Positions 1-11,181 of a DNA stretch of 64,000 bases are shown in pieces. Position 1 is the stretch's first letter; each line of letters begins with the position of its first letter. The notes under the pieces were generated by a model that ran no database searches, had not been told where the DNA came from, and saw only the letters and a list, made by a program, of their open reading frames with translations. Origin of the DNA: Platanthera guangdongensis (Eukaryota > Streptophyta > Magnoliopsida > Asparagales > Orchidaceae); the NCBI GenBank assembly GCA_039583875.1, contig CM077164.1:64191043-64255042 (forward strand), in the 5' to 3' direction. The translations under genes were made by a program, and so were the position numbers.

Positions 1-181
1 GCCGTGTGCCCCCCTCTCGACACTTTGTCGAGCGAAAGTGTCGACACTTTGGTCGAGTGTCGACACGGCCTCGACACGCCCTGCGACACGCCCGTGTCGC
101 AGGCCGTGTGCCTCCTGCCAGAAACCCAAAAAATTTCCAGAACTGCAGACTGAACCTCTTGCCAAAATCTGGGGTGTTACA
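1..181 (-). mobile_element. Ty3/Gypsy LTR, 5' tip (partial)
   Basis: On the minus strand the segment begins at 181 with TGTAACACCCC, the terminal signature of plant Gypsy LTRs, and runs off the left edge. It contains the GACAC..GTGTC palindrome (80-103, arms CCTGCGACAC and GTGTCGCAGG) that also fills the LTRs at 18553-20660 and 44373-45199, so it belongs to the same broad family. To its right the sequence changes abruptly into Copia-1 LTR sequence that is continuous in the other LTR copy (around 10785). An insertion into the Copia-1 5' LTR explains this. Whether it is a solo LTR or part of a full element lies outside the window. Confidence 0.75.
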
Positions 182-450
182 ACTCGAGTATTTCATCAAA
201 TCACTCGAGTAGTTTTTCTCACCTACTCGAGTAGTACAACTTGTACTCGAGTAGTTCAACTCCACTTCCCGTGAAATTTTCTTTATACTCGAGTAGATCT
301 TTCTAGTACTCGAGTAGTTGATTATATGCACTCGAGTAGTTGTCTTCAAACCTACTCGAGTAATCATGAATTATATTCCCGAGTATTTTCCTTCACTTAC
401 TCGAGTAGTCCTTTACCTACTCGAGTAGTTATATTCCCACTCGTGTATAT
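182..450. repeat. ACTCGAGTAG palindrome array (5' LTR U3)
   Basis: At least ten copies of CTCGAG lie in 270 bases, most within ACTCGAGTAG, plus degenerate forms such as ACTCGTGTA near 438. Spacing is irregular, roughly 20 to 25 bases, so this is an interspersed motif array rather than a simple tandem repeat. It lies upstream of the LTR TATA box, where enhancer elements would be expected. The motif is close to its own reverse complement. Confidence 0.9.
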
Positions 451-567
451 CTCTTCCTTTTCTTCGAAATTTCTTCTAAGTCCAGATTTGACAGATTTTC
501 AAATTCCGCGACATGATTGGTCCACGTGTACGTCATTAAAACCAATTATGACTGTTATTAGTGTTCT

Positions 568-575
568 TATATAAA
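568..575 (+). promoter_or_regulatory. Copia-1 5' LTR TATA box
   Basis: TATATAAA is followed by AGGCCTG. It is conserved in the 3' LTR at 11174-11181. It lies about 120 bases downstream of the motif array and fits the U3/R promoter of the element. Confidence 0.65.
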
Positions 576-1325
576 GGCCTGTCTAATCGACAAACCCTAA
601 TAATAAGACGAATACAAGCTTTCAAGATTATTATTGGAAAAAGTTCTGCAGCCGTATCTCTCTCTAAGTCGTTGTTTCCTCTCTCTCTCTCTTCATGGAA
701 CGAAAGCCGCCGCCGCCGCTATTCTTCTCTGGCAAGGGCTTCGATTTTCAGAGGAAATAGACTGAAGAAGTTTTACAGATCGAGATCATTTCTCAACTGC
801 TCATCCTTTTTCCTGATCGTGTAAGACATGGAAGATTCCAGATCTGTTGCCGAGATTTTCTTCATCTTTTCTGAAAGTGCCGCAAAGCTTACAAGAAGAA
901 GATCCTGGTTGTTGTTTGCAGATCTGACAGAAAAAACATTGTTTGTATTTTCGTAAACAATTTTTCATTCTTGTAGGAGAAGTTTTCTCCGAGTGTAGGA
1001 GTTTTCAACTCCGAGTTTGTAGGAAGTTTTTCCTTCTGAGTTGTAGATCCAGTTGGTTGGATTGAGTTTGTAGGAACTTTGTTCCGAGGGTAGGATTGAT
1101 TTTCAATCCGAGATAGTGGAGTAGGCGAGTATAGTATATTGCTAGATCGGTGAGGGAAAGTGGATGTACCCAAAATCGGGGAACCACTATAAATCTTGTC
1201 TCGTCTGTGATAATTTGGTAGATAGATCTGTGCTGTGTTCTGAGATTTTTTATTCCGCAAAACAAGCACAACTCACATATTCACCCCCATCTAGGTATTT
1301 TAGGTTGACAATTATTATCTTTCAA

Positions 1326-1337
1326 TTGGTATCAGAG
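1326..1337 (+). other. Copia-1 primer-binding site
   Basis: TTGGTATCAGAG follows the LTR end by one base. It is complementary to the 3' end of initiator methionine tRNA, the usual primer of plant Copia and many Gypsy elements. Confidence 0.85.
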
Positions 1338-1408
1338 GGAGGTTGATCGTTAAAAAGTTAACACCTTGATCAGTTCCTGCAATAGTTGTCATTTGAGATC
1401 TACCTATC

Positions 1409-3718
1409 ATGGACAAGGCAAAGGATTTTGCCAAGCTTCCTCTATGCAACAAGAACAACTTTCCCATGTGGAAAGAAAGGATTAAATTCTTTATGGAAGC
1501 TGTGGATCCGAGGATATTCATGATAGTTGAAGAAGATCCTTATATCCCTATGACTGTCTCCACTATAGATCCTACCAAGAAGGTTCCAAATAAGCTGATG
1601 GATTTAGACAAGGATGAGATTGCACTTGTCTCACTAGACAAGAAATCCTAAAACATTATAGCAAGTGCAGTTGATGACTCAATGCTGCAGAATTTAATCC
1701 ACTGCCAATCTACAAAGGAGATGTGGCAGTCCTTGGTTACCTTGATGGAAGGTACAGAAGAAGTAAGGGATGATCGGAGATCCCTCCTCAATCAGAAAGA
1801 TGAAGCCTTCCGATAGGGAAGCAAAGAGACCATTGCTGATATATTTGATAACTTTTTCAAGATAGTGAATGGCCTAAGAGTCTATGGCAGAGTATTCACT
1901 AATGGAGAACTGAATGACAAGTTCCTGAGATCCCTGACCAAAGAATGGGACAACAAGGTCTGTGTCATCAGGGAGTTTGGGAAGCTGGCCGAGACAGACC
2001 CACAAAATCTCTTCGGGAAGCTTATGTCATATGAGCTTCAACTCAACACCAGAAAAGCTGAAGAAGAGAAGAGCAGGTCTGCTATCAAAGAAAAATCTAT
2101 TGCTCTTAAGGCAGGCACTTCTAGAAAGACAAAGGCTGCCTCCCCTGCTCCAGCTCCAGAAATTAGTGAAGAAGAAGAAACTTCTGAGCCTAGTACCTCA
2201 GGCTCTAAGCTATCAGAAGGAGAGTTCTCACTGCTCTCACGTCAGTTCAAGAAATTCTTGAACAAGAAGAAGCAATGGAAAGGCAAGGATGCCTCCTATA
2301 GAAGATCACGACACGATGGTGATCGACAAATAAAAGGCTCAAGCAGCCATGACAGGTATAATGCTAAACAGAACAAATATGTTTCGACTGACATTATTTG
2401 CTATTATTGCAATAAGACAGGTCACGTCATCGCCGACTGCCCTCATAAGAAGAAGGAGGGTGGTAGAAGAGAAGAAAAGAAATTCTCGTACAACAAAAAT
2501 AGGAAAGAGAAGAGCTTGATAGCCAAAAAGAGCAAGACTCTCAGTGACTCCAACTCATCTGAGTCAAATGAAGAAGAAGAAGCTTACTTTGGGCTTATGG
2601 CTCAAGCAGATGATGATCAAGAGCCCCAGTTCACTAGGAAGGTAAACTCTCATACCCCTCTCTCAGATTCTGAAGTCTTTGAACATGATTGTGAGGATAG
2701 CTCCTCTGACGATGAGTCAGAACTAATGGCCCAGTACAAGGAGTTAATCATGGCTTACGACAAATGTCGTCGAGTCGTGAAGACTCAGGCTAAAGAGATC
2801 AAATCTCTGAAAGCCGAAGAGAGCATCTTGAGAGATAAAATCGCGAAGACTGACTCCCTCGAAGAAAACTTCAATAATATTATTGAAGAATATAACAAGG
2901 CTCTTGAGCACCTTGACCTCAAAGAGAAAATCATCAAGGAATTGGAGGGACAACTTACCGCTGAAAAGAAACTTGTTGAAAGTTTCTCGAAGCCCAAAAC
3001 AGTTCTTCCATTTGTTGCTGAATTCTCAGCAAAGGCCAAGGGAGCTGGGCTAGGCCATGAAGAAGCTCCTAGTAAATCCTCCAGGAGAAATAATTCTCAA
3101 CGGAAGAATAAGGCCGCCAAAAAGGCCTTAGCCAAAGAGAAGGGGAAAGCCCACCAAGATCAGACTACATTCAAGAAAGTCATCTTTCCATCAAATGAGT
3201 TTGATTTTGACTTATCCTACGGGCACTTTGCTAGGCCTACTTATATAGAGCCAAAGTCCCGCTATCAAGGATGGACTCGACACAGAAACTTTGGCGAGAG
3301 TGTCTTCAAGGCACCTTATGAAGAAGTTGTTCTTAAGAGCTATGTCCCTTTTAATCATGGTCATAACTTCAAGAAGGCACCAAAGACATGGTCTGTTGTA
3401 GAAAAGCCTATAAAGGAGAAGAAGCCATGTGATTGCCATCATCATGAGGCATCTTCCTCCAAGAATGTTGCCCCTGCTAGACCACAGTTCCAAAAGGTCA
3501 AGCAGGAGATCATGCGGCAAAGGTACAACAGATTTGACTGTTGGTGCTATGGCAAGGTTGGTCACTTCGCCATTGATTGCTGGTTCAATCCTAGAAACAC
3601 TGTAACTCCTCATGTCAGCAATATGAGAAAGACCGCTCATAATGCTAACACTCGTAGGGGGAGCACTCTAACCCGAGACCAAGGACCCAAACGTGTTTGG
3701 GTTCCTAAGGCAAATTGA
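1409..3718 (+). pseudogene. gag: Copia-1 gag
   Basis: This is the nucleocapsid polyprotein of the Copia element. The frame opens at 1409 (MDKAKDFAKL..) with the N-terminal Copia gag domain (motifs NFPMWKERIKFF and STKEMWQSL). It is broken by TAA at 1649-1651 and TAG at 1814-1816, both in frame, then is open from 1865 to 3718. A CCHC zinc knuckle is at 2399-2440 (CX2CX4HX4C intact). A second at 3539-3580 has lost one cysteine to tyrosine. A charged coiled-coil segment lies at about 2740-2990. Both internal stops look like CAR-to-TAR changes of glutamine codons. The frame ends with TGA at 3716, separated from pol by TGA-TTA-TGA. Confidence 0.9.
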
Positions 3719-3724
3719 TTATGA

Positions 3725-6700
3725 TTGCAGGTATGTCCAAAGGCCAACAAAACGCCAATCTGGTATTTGGACAGTGGATGCTCTCGGCATATGACCAGGA
3801 CTAGAAGCCTCATTCAGAATTTTACTCCAGTTGTGAACGGACCAAAGGTCATCTTTGGAGGTTCAGACCGTGGAATTACGAGAGGCTATGGTATGATTAC
3901 TAAAGGCAATGTATCCTTCTCGGATGTGTCTTATGTCGAAGTATTGGAACACAATGTCATAAGCATAAGCCAACTCTGTGATAAAGGATACATAGTTGAA
4001 TTCCATGCTGATAAGTGCTTGATAAAATCCGTTGACAATATGGAAACGATTCTATCCGGCACTCGAAGCAGGAATATTTTCTGTTTAAGATTCATTTGTA
4101 TAGATTCCTCTACACCAGTGTGTCTTTTAGCAAAAGATAGTGCGTCTCTTGGTGACCAATGGCACAAGAGACAAGCACATATTAATTTCAAAACTATTAA
4201 TAAATTATTCTCAATGAACTTAGTACGTGATGCCCCAAATATCCAGTGCGTCAAAGATAGACCTCGTCATGTGTGCGTAAAAGGCAAGCAAACAAGGTCT
4301 ACCTTTAAAAGCATTATTGGAAAAGATTCTAATAGATGTCTTCATCTACTGCACTTGGACTTGTTTGGTCTACTGCAAATTAGAAGTTTAGGAGGTAAGG
4401 ATTATACGTTGGTAATTGTTGATGATTACTCGCGTTTTGCGTGGGTGTTCTTTCTGAAACACAAGTCAGATACCTTCGACATCTGTACTAATTTTGTCAA
4501 GCAAGTCCAGAATGAGTACAACTGCTCCATAGTCAAAATCAGAAGTGGCAACGGAACAGAGTTCAAATCTGGGGCCATGACAGAATTCTGTGAAAGCTTA
4601 GGTATCTTTCATGAGTTTTCCTCTCCTCGTACTCCACAACAGAACGGAGTGGCTGAGAGAAGGAACATAACACTCATAGAGGCCTGCAGAACAATGTTGA
4701 GTGATGCTTCACTTCCGGAGTACTTCTGGGCTGAAGCCGTCAACACTGCATGTCACGTGCAAAATCGAGCACTCATAAACAAAAATCACGATAAGACACC
4801 TTACGAACTTCTAAAGGGCAGGAAGACAACCATCTCATACTTTAGAGTCTTTGGCTGTAAATGCTTCGTACTTAACAATGGTAAGTTTCATACCACCAAG
4901 TTCAGCGAAAAGAGTTTTGAAGGTATTTTTGTAGGTTATAGTAGCCATAGTAAGGCATATAGAATATTTAATAGAAAAAACCTGGTGGTAGAAGAATCGA
5001 TACATGTTGTATTTGATGAGACGAGCTTGCTGCAAAGCAATCCGTCTAGTGTGCTCATTGAAGATACAGGTGCAAAGCTGAAAGAAACTAGCTTGGATGA
5101 ACCGTCCGAAGACAAAGGCGAAAAGTTCATCAAAATCACCACTCCAACCCCTATTGGAGAGGCTGATGATCAAGATGAAGAAGTCATCCAAGATGAAGAA
5201 ATCACTCCGGTGATTGAGGATAATCCAGATGCAAGAACTTTAAAGCTCAGTCATCTGAAGGATCACCCTATGGACCAGATCATAGGATATCCCCGGGACG
5301 GTGTCTGAAATCGAAGAGGTACAACTAATGAGAATTTATATTTGAGTTTTCTCTCACAGGTTGAACCGAAGAAGTTTGAGGAAGCAAACTCAGACGCATC
5401 GTGGATAATGGCAATGGAAGAAGAGATAAATCAGTTCAAGCGCTGCAATGTATGGAAGCTTGTTCCAAGACCCAAAGGAAAGAACGTCATTGGAACAAAA
5501 TGGGTCTACAGGAACAAGATGGACGAAGACGGGACGATCATAAAGAACAAGGCCAGACTTGTAGCTAAAGGCTATCGTCAAGAAGAAGGAATCGACTTCG
5601 ACCAGACGTATGCTCTAGTGGCAAGGCTGGAGGCAATAAGGTTGTTCCTAGCATATGTTGCATTCAAAGGCTTCACTGTCTATCAGATGGACGTGAAGTA
5701 TGTCTTCCTTAATGGTAACATAAAGGAGGAAGTGTACGTGGAACAACCTCCAGGTTTCGTTGATCCTAACTTTTCTGATTATGTCTATTTCCTGCATAAA
5801 GCACTATATGGTCTGAAATAAGTTCCTCGAGCTTGGTATGAGACGCTGTCTAGCTTTCTACTTGAGAACAAGTTCATAAGGGGAAAGATAGACAAGACAT
5901 TATTTCTTAGGGAAATTAAATGCAAGATTTTGCTAGTGCAAATCTATGTCGATGACATTATTTTTGGTTCTACAGACGACAACCTCTGCAAAAAGTTCTC
6001 AAAACTTATGCAAGGGAAGTTCGAAATGAGCAGTATGGGCGAGCTGAAGTATTTCTTAGGGCTTCAGGTGAAACAATCTGAAGATGGATTTTTCATCTCG
6101 TAGACCAAGTTCACCAAAGAGCTGATTAAGAAATTCGGAATGGAGAACGCAACCTCTATGAGGACTCCAATGGGCTCAACTATGTCTCTGAACAAGGATG
6201 AAAAAGGGAAACCTTTTGATGAAACCAAGTACAGAAGCATAATTGGATCCTTGCTCTACCTTACTACCAGTAGACCTAACATAATGTTTTCAACATGTAT
6301 CTGTGCTAGATTTCAGGTGAACTCTAAGGAATCTCACTATGCTGCTGCAAAGCGGATTTTGAGATACCTTAAAGGTACACCAAATCTTGGCTTATGGTAC
6401 CCAAGAAGTAATGACAACGAACTAATTGGTTTTTCAGATGCAGATTTTGCAGGTAGCAAAGACGACAGGAAAAGCACCTCAGAAACTTGCCAATTCTTTG
6501 GAAGAAGGCTAATCTCCTGGAGCAGTAAGAAGCAGAACTGTGTCGTAATCTCAACGGCCGAGTCAGAGTACATTTCTGCAGGCAGTTGCTGCGCATAGTT
6601 ACTCTGGATCAAGAATCAATTTGAGGATTACAACTTGAAGTTCAAGAATGTCCCATTGTTTTGTGACTCTTCCAGCGCAATTGCAATAGCCAACAGTCCA

Positions 6701-6892
6701 GTCTTGCACAGCCGGACAAAGCATATCGAGCTAAGGTATCATTTCATCCGGGAGCATGTAGAGCATGGGGACATAGATCTCCAATATGTCTCCACAGACA
6801 GGCAAGTTGCAGATATTTTCACGAAGCCGCTGGACGAGACCAAGTTCTCATTCTTCAAAACTGAACTTGGGATGCTCAACAAGGAAGATTAA
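3725..6892 (+). pseudogene. pol: Copia-1 pol (protease, integrase, RT, RNase H)
   Basis: Pol is in the same frame as gag. The protease active site D-S-G is at 3770-3778 (WYLDSGCSRH). The GAG-pre-integrase region follows. The integrase has its first Asp in HLDLFGL and its Glu in QQNGVAERRN, but the second catalytic Asp is Gly (RSGNGTEF, near 4543). RT begins at about 5342 and has YVDD at 5945-5956. RNase H runs to ADIFTKPLDETKF at the end. In-frame stops are at 5306 (TGA), 5819 (TAA), 6101 (TAG) and 6596 (TAG), all readable as C-to-T changes. The integrase change and the stops make this copy non-autonomous. Confidence 0.92.
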
Positions 6893-7386
6893 AGAAGTTT
6901 GGATTTCAAGAAAGCAAAGGAAAATAAAGGGTTAGTCAACTTGTCATTTCAATTTATTTTTATAAACTTGACCTACTCGAGACATTAAAGGACCTACTCG
7001 AGTAGTCCATTCAACTCACTCGAGTATGGTAGTTCAAGTACTCGTGTAGTACACCTCATCTACTTGAGTCAGCCGATACATCTACTCGAGTAGTTAAGTA
7101 ATCTACTCGAGTACCCCTTTATCTCTCGTGTAGGTCTCTCTTTGGTTTTTCAAATTTTCTTATAAGCCAACCCAAGGCTTATGCCGCCTTATCCTTTTTA
7201 AGTTATTTCCTTCTAGATGATTAGACATAAACCTAGGGTTTATAAATTCGAAATTCCAAATTAATTCTACACAAAATCATTTCCAATCTCCCGAGTACCT
7301 GTCTACCGCTTCATCTTCCTTCGCGAAGTTGCAGAGCCGCAACTTTTCCTCTTTCCCCCGACAGATCTTTTCTCAGTTTCTGGATC
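6893..7386 (+). promoter_or_regulatory. pol/envelope-like spacer with motif array and TATA box
   Basis: After the pol stop this 494-base spacer repeats the LTR-type motif (ACTCGAGTAG, with variants ACTCGTGTAG and ACTTGAGTCA) about eight times between 6972 and 7130. TATAAAT follows at 7241-7247, with an AT-rich leader and then the ATG of the envelope-like ORF at 7387. The order (array, TATA, leader, ATG) mirrors the LTR promoter. The motifs and TATA are seen directly. Promoter function is inferred. Confidence 0.6.
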
Positions 7387-9792
7387 ATGGCCGCCGTCTC
7401 CAAGATTGGTGTAGGTTCAGAACTTGTTACCACCCGGATTACCGAGCTTTTAGATGATTTCCGCAACTTGCTGATTCTTCTAGACACCGCATGGCTCTCC
7501 TTCATCCTGCAAGAACCCTGCCGGATTCTCTTCCCCGAGGTAGCAGAATTCTTCTCCAATCTGAAGGTCAAGCGACATGGACAAGTTCTGAAATCCAAAG
7601 TGAGAGGTATGAAGATCAAACTCACCAAGACCATTGTCTCTCAACTTCTCTGATTACCGATAGTGGATGAAGAAGACGAACTAGATGATGAAGATTCTGA
7701 CAGAACGAGCTTATTCTGTGGTATTTCGGCTGAAGCTCAATATCTCAAACGGTTAGAGATGAATGCAGAAGGAAAGTTTCTGGTTGATGTTATTGGAAAG
7801 ATTTTGCTGTGCAAGACCAACTCCATAAGTGACATTCTACTGTATTTCTTCGACATAATGCAAGTCATTGTCTGTCGCAAGAAATATCAGTTTGGCATGC
7901 TGATTCTGGACAAAATCAAGGACAACTTAAAACCCCCCAACTTCGCCAGAATAATCTCTCTGCTCCTCCATGAAACAAATCCTCAGGTATTTAACTTCTC
8001 CAAAGGGACCCCTCTTCACCACATGAAGAAGGTCTCCATTTCTTCTATTCAGAGATGGGAGCTCAAACTGAAAAATGCTGCCCAAGCTGTTAAGACTTCA
8101 GAAGTTCTAGTATTAGAGGATAGAACTCCATCTCCCTCTCCTCATCATGTGGCCAGCTCCTCTGGTGCACCAAGTGAGGGGGAGCCTGCTCCTTCTATCT
8201 CAGTCAGGAAGCCCTCTCCACCAAAAACCACCTCATCTCCTCAGCCAACAACTTCTTCCCTACCTCATACTCCACAAACTCCAGCAACTCCTTCAGATCA
8301 GATACCTTAAGAATCTCTTCTCTCAACAGATGCTGCAATAGATGCAATGATTGCAGAACTCACTGAAGATGTGCTGTCTATTCCTCCTCCTCCTCTATCT
8401 CCTCCAGCTCCATCCTCTGAAATTCACAGGGACTCAACTCCTGGTCAATCTCCAGATATTTCTCCAGCCAGGACTCCAGCAAAATCTCTTGCTGCCCTCA
8501 CAGACCAGCAAGACAAAATTCTTATTTCTGATGAGCCCTCTCCTGAGCCAGCAAAGGCTCCTCTTAGAAACCTAGATTTCTCTATCTCTTATGATACAGA
8601 AGAAAGGGATGCTATCATTCATACAACAAGGGCTGCAAGCTCTGTGATCATTGAAGAAATAGCTCCATGGGTAGCTCTTCCTCTCTCATCTGCTACTCCT
8701 TCAACTGCTGCTGTTGTTGCTTCTGCCTCACCAGACTTGCTGTCCCAAATCTCTCTCCTACTGCAAGACCAGAGAAAATACTTTGATGAATCTCTAGCTG
8801 TCATTACAGCCAAGATAACTGCTCTTGAGACTGAGATGAGCAGAGGGTTTGCTGAAATCCAGCACAACACTGACAAGCTCAAGTACCTATTTCAACTTGG
8901 TGGAAAATCCCTAGACCACACTATCACTAGTGTTGGAGAAGTTATGGAACAAGGTGTCACCCTTGCAAACAATCAAATAGAGCTGGACAAGAAAAATGAA
9001 GCCAACAAAATGAAAATGTGTGAAGAAGTTGGCCTTTTTAAAGAAGATGCTATAGAAAGGTTATCTGTTGAAATCAGAAAGGGGGAGGGCTTGATCAAAG
9101 AACTCAAAGAACAAGTAGAAAAATCAACTGCTCAGAAGTCAGAGTTATGGGAAACTCATGTGCAGACAATTCATGATGATGTGCTAGTCCAGATACAGAG
9201 TGTCAAATTTCATACCTATGACACTGCTGTCTGGATGCACAACCAGATTCTGCCAGACCTTACTGTTGACCCCAACATCATTCCTCATCATTTAAATTCT
9301 CTAGCTACAGATGCCTCTGCCCCAACTGTTCCTCTGCAACCTACCTTCTCTCCCAGGCCTGGAGACTCAGTTGCTCCTCCAGACACCTATGTTCAAGGCT
9401 GGGAAGAAGATCCTGCTGACATTTTCCTTCATGCTCCTCCAGAGATCAAAACCTCCAAGAAGAAAAGGAAATATGGTGAAGGCCCTTCTACTAGCAAGAC
9501 TGTTCCTGCTAAAGCTCCTGAACATGCTGAAGTTTGGTCTCCAACCTCCAAATCCATGATTCTGGAAACTCTCAGATTATTTATGGAATTCCATGAGAGC
9601 AGGAATATTCATTACAGCTCATATGAATGGGAACTTTATGAAAAATCCATGACCAAAAGAAGAATCTATGACAGAGAATATGGGAGGAACAACCCTGCAG
9701 CCCCTCCTAGACCTCCCAAGTATTATCCAAAACTTTTTTGTTACCATAGGAGACAACAAGAGAAACTGGACAGACAACAACATCAAGGCTGA
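7387..9792 (+). pseudogene. Copia-1 envelope-like ORF (Sirevirus ENV-like)
   Basis: One reading frame of about 800 codons is broken by TGA at 7651-7653 and TAA at 8308-8310. Residues 1-90 (MAAVSKIG.. to TIVSQLL) and the next 120 form a globular helical region. A proline/serine-rich stretch occupies about 8110-8560. A coiled coil with heptad-like charged helices spans about 8740-9170. A basic C-terminal end carries tyrosines (about 9560-9790). I see no signal peptide or clear membrane segment, so a true viral envelope is not supported. Sirevirus envelope-like proteins typically combine such proline-rich and coiled-coil parts. The function is unknown. Confidence 0.75.
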
Positions 9793-9999
9793 TTTTCAAG
9801 GATATTTGGGAGTGTGAAATGATTGACTGTAGAACTGATAATTTTGGATATTCTTATTTATATAATTCTAAGTTTTTGCTCTTATTATTTTTTCTCATAG
9901 TTTATTGCTTGCTTGCACTAATTTTTCTACTTAGATTCTTTTTATGTCTTTAATTCACCTTAGTGTAAAGGGTTCTGACTTCAACAAATAGGGGGAGAT
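9793..9999 (+). other. Copia-1 3' untranslated region and polypurine tract
   Basis: This is AT-rich non-coding sequence ending in AGGGGGAGA (about 9990-9998), the polypurine tract that primes plus-strand synthesis immediately before the LTR start TGTTGAGACC at 10000. Confidence 0.8.
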
Positions 10000-10319
10000 T
10001 GTTGAGACCTATGTCCACATTAACCCAGATTTGATGAAGTCATCCTGGAACTAAGATGAATTAGGTTGTATTTGATGCTTTGTTTGAGTTATGTGGTTGC
10101 AGGATTCTAATGGGAAGTGTAGACCAATGTCAGTCTACAATAGGTCACCAAACACAGAACCATACAATGTAATCCCTCATTGTATGACTCAAGGTGTTGA
10201 CTCATGTGTAGCCTCTCTATTGGGATACACTTCATATTTAAGTACTTGGACTATGTGAATAGAGTTGGATGCTGATTTCTCCAAAGAAGAAAGAATTTCC
10301 ACCTTGAAAAATCTTCTAA

Positions 10320-11050
10320 GTATTCTACTCGTGTAGGTCATTAACTACTCGAGTGAAATACTTGCTTCATACTCGAGTAGAGTGTCACTTACTCGAGTAG
10401 CTTACTTGACTACTCGAGTAGATACTTCTTCTTACTCGAGTTGCACAAATTTCCCTCTCCAAATTTTTCTAAGTAAAACACTCGAGTAAGTATCTATATA
10501 CTCGAGTAGTTATAATTTCTGACTCGTGTAACTGTCTTCTATCTCAAGAGTAAATTTTATAAACTCGAGTAGTATAAGTTATCTACTCGAGTAGTTCACT
10601 TACTACTCGAGTAGTTCATGCTTCATACTCGAGATAACTAAATTTATCTTCTCCTAAATATATTCCAAGTCATTTACTCGAGTAAGTCTTTTCATATACT
10701 CGAGTAGACTATATCCTCTCGAGTAGTTCAGTCTGACTACTCGAGTAGCTCATTTTCTAGTGTTCAGAAATTTTTATAAGTCCTATCACTCGAGTAGTTC
10801 ATCAAACCACTCGAGTAGTTTTTCTCACCTAATCGAGTAGTACAACTTGTACTCGAGTAGTTCAACTCCAGTTCCCGTGAAATTTTCTTTATACTCGAGT
10901 AGATCTTTCTAATACTCGAGTAGTTGATTATATGCACTCGAGTAGTTGTCTTCAAACCTACTCGAGTAATCATGAATTATATTCCCGAGTATTTTCCTTC
11001 ACTTACTCGAGTAGTCCTTTACCTACTCGAGTAGTTATATTCCCACTTGT
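10320..11050. repeat. ACTCGAGTAG palindrome array (3' LTR)
   Basis: More than 25 copies of CTCGAG-centred motifs occur in 730 bases, with degenerate members (ACTCGTGTAG at 10326, ACTTGTGTA near 11045). Spacing is irregular. Sequences between motifs are unrelated to each other, so the motif itself rather than a longer unit appears to be what is repeated. Confidence 0.9.
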
Positions 11051-11173
11051 GTATATCTCTTCCTTTTCTTCGAAATTTCTTCTAAGTCCAGATTTGACAG
11101 ATTTTCAAATTCCGCGACATGATTGGTCCACGTGTACGTCATTAAAACCAATTATGACTGTTATTAGTGTTCT

Positions 11174-11181
11174 TATATAAA
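11174..11181 (+). promoter_or_regulatory. Copia-1 3' LTR TATA box
   Basis: TATATAAA is identical in context to the 5' LTR copy at 568-575. In this position it could drive read-out transcription into 11928 and beyond. Confidence 0.6.

Larger units (their letters stand above)
182..1324 (+). repeat. Copia-1 5' LTR, left part missing
   Basis: This copy matches 10785-11927 nearly base for base and ends TATCTTTCA just before the primer-binding site. About 780 bases present in the 3' LTR (10000-10784) are absent, because the Gypsy LTR at 1-181 breaks it. It holds ten CTCGAG-centred motifs at 182-450, a TATA box at 568-575 and a transcribed leader-like region rich in 'TCCGAG' spacers (960-1110). The left end and its TSD are not visible. 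Confidence 0.9.

Noticed and set aside
7387..9792. True viral envelope glycoprotein in Copia-1
   Set aside because: No signal peptide, no transmembrane segment and no cysteine-rich ectodomain; proline-rich and coiled-coil content only.
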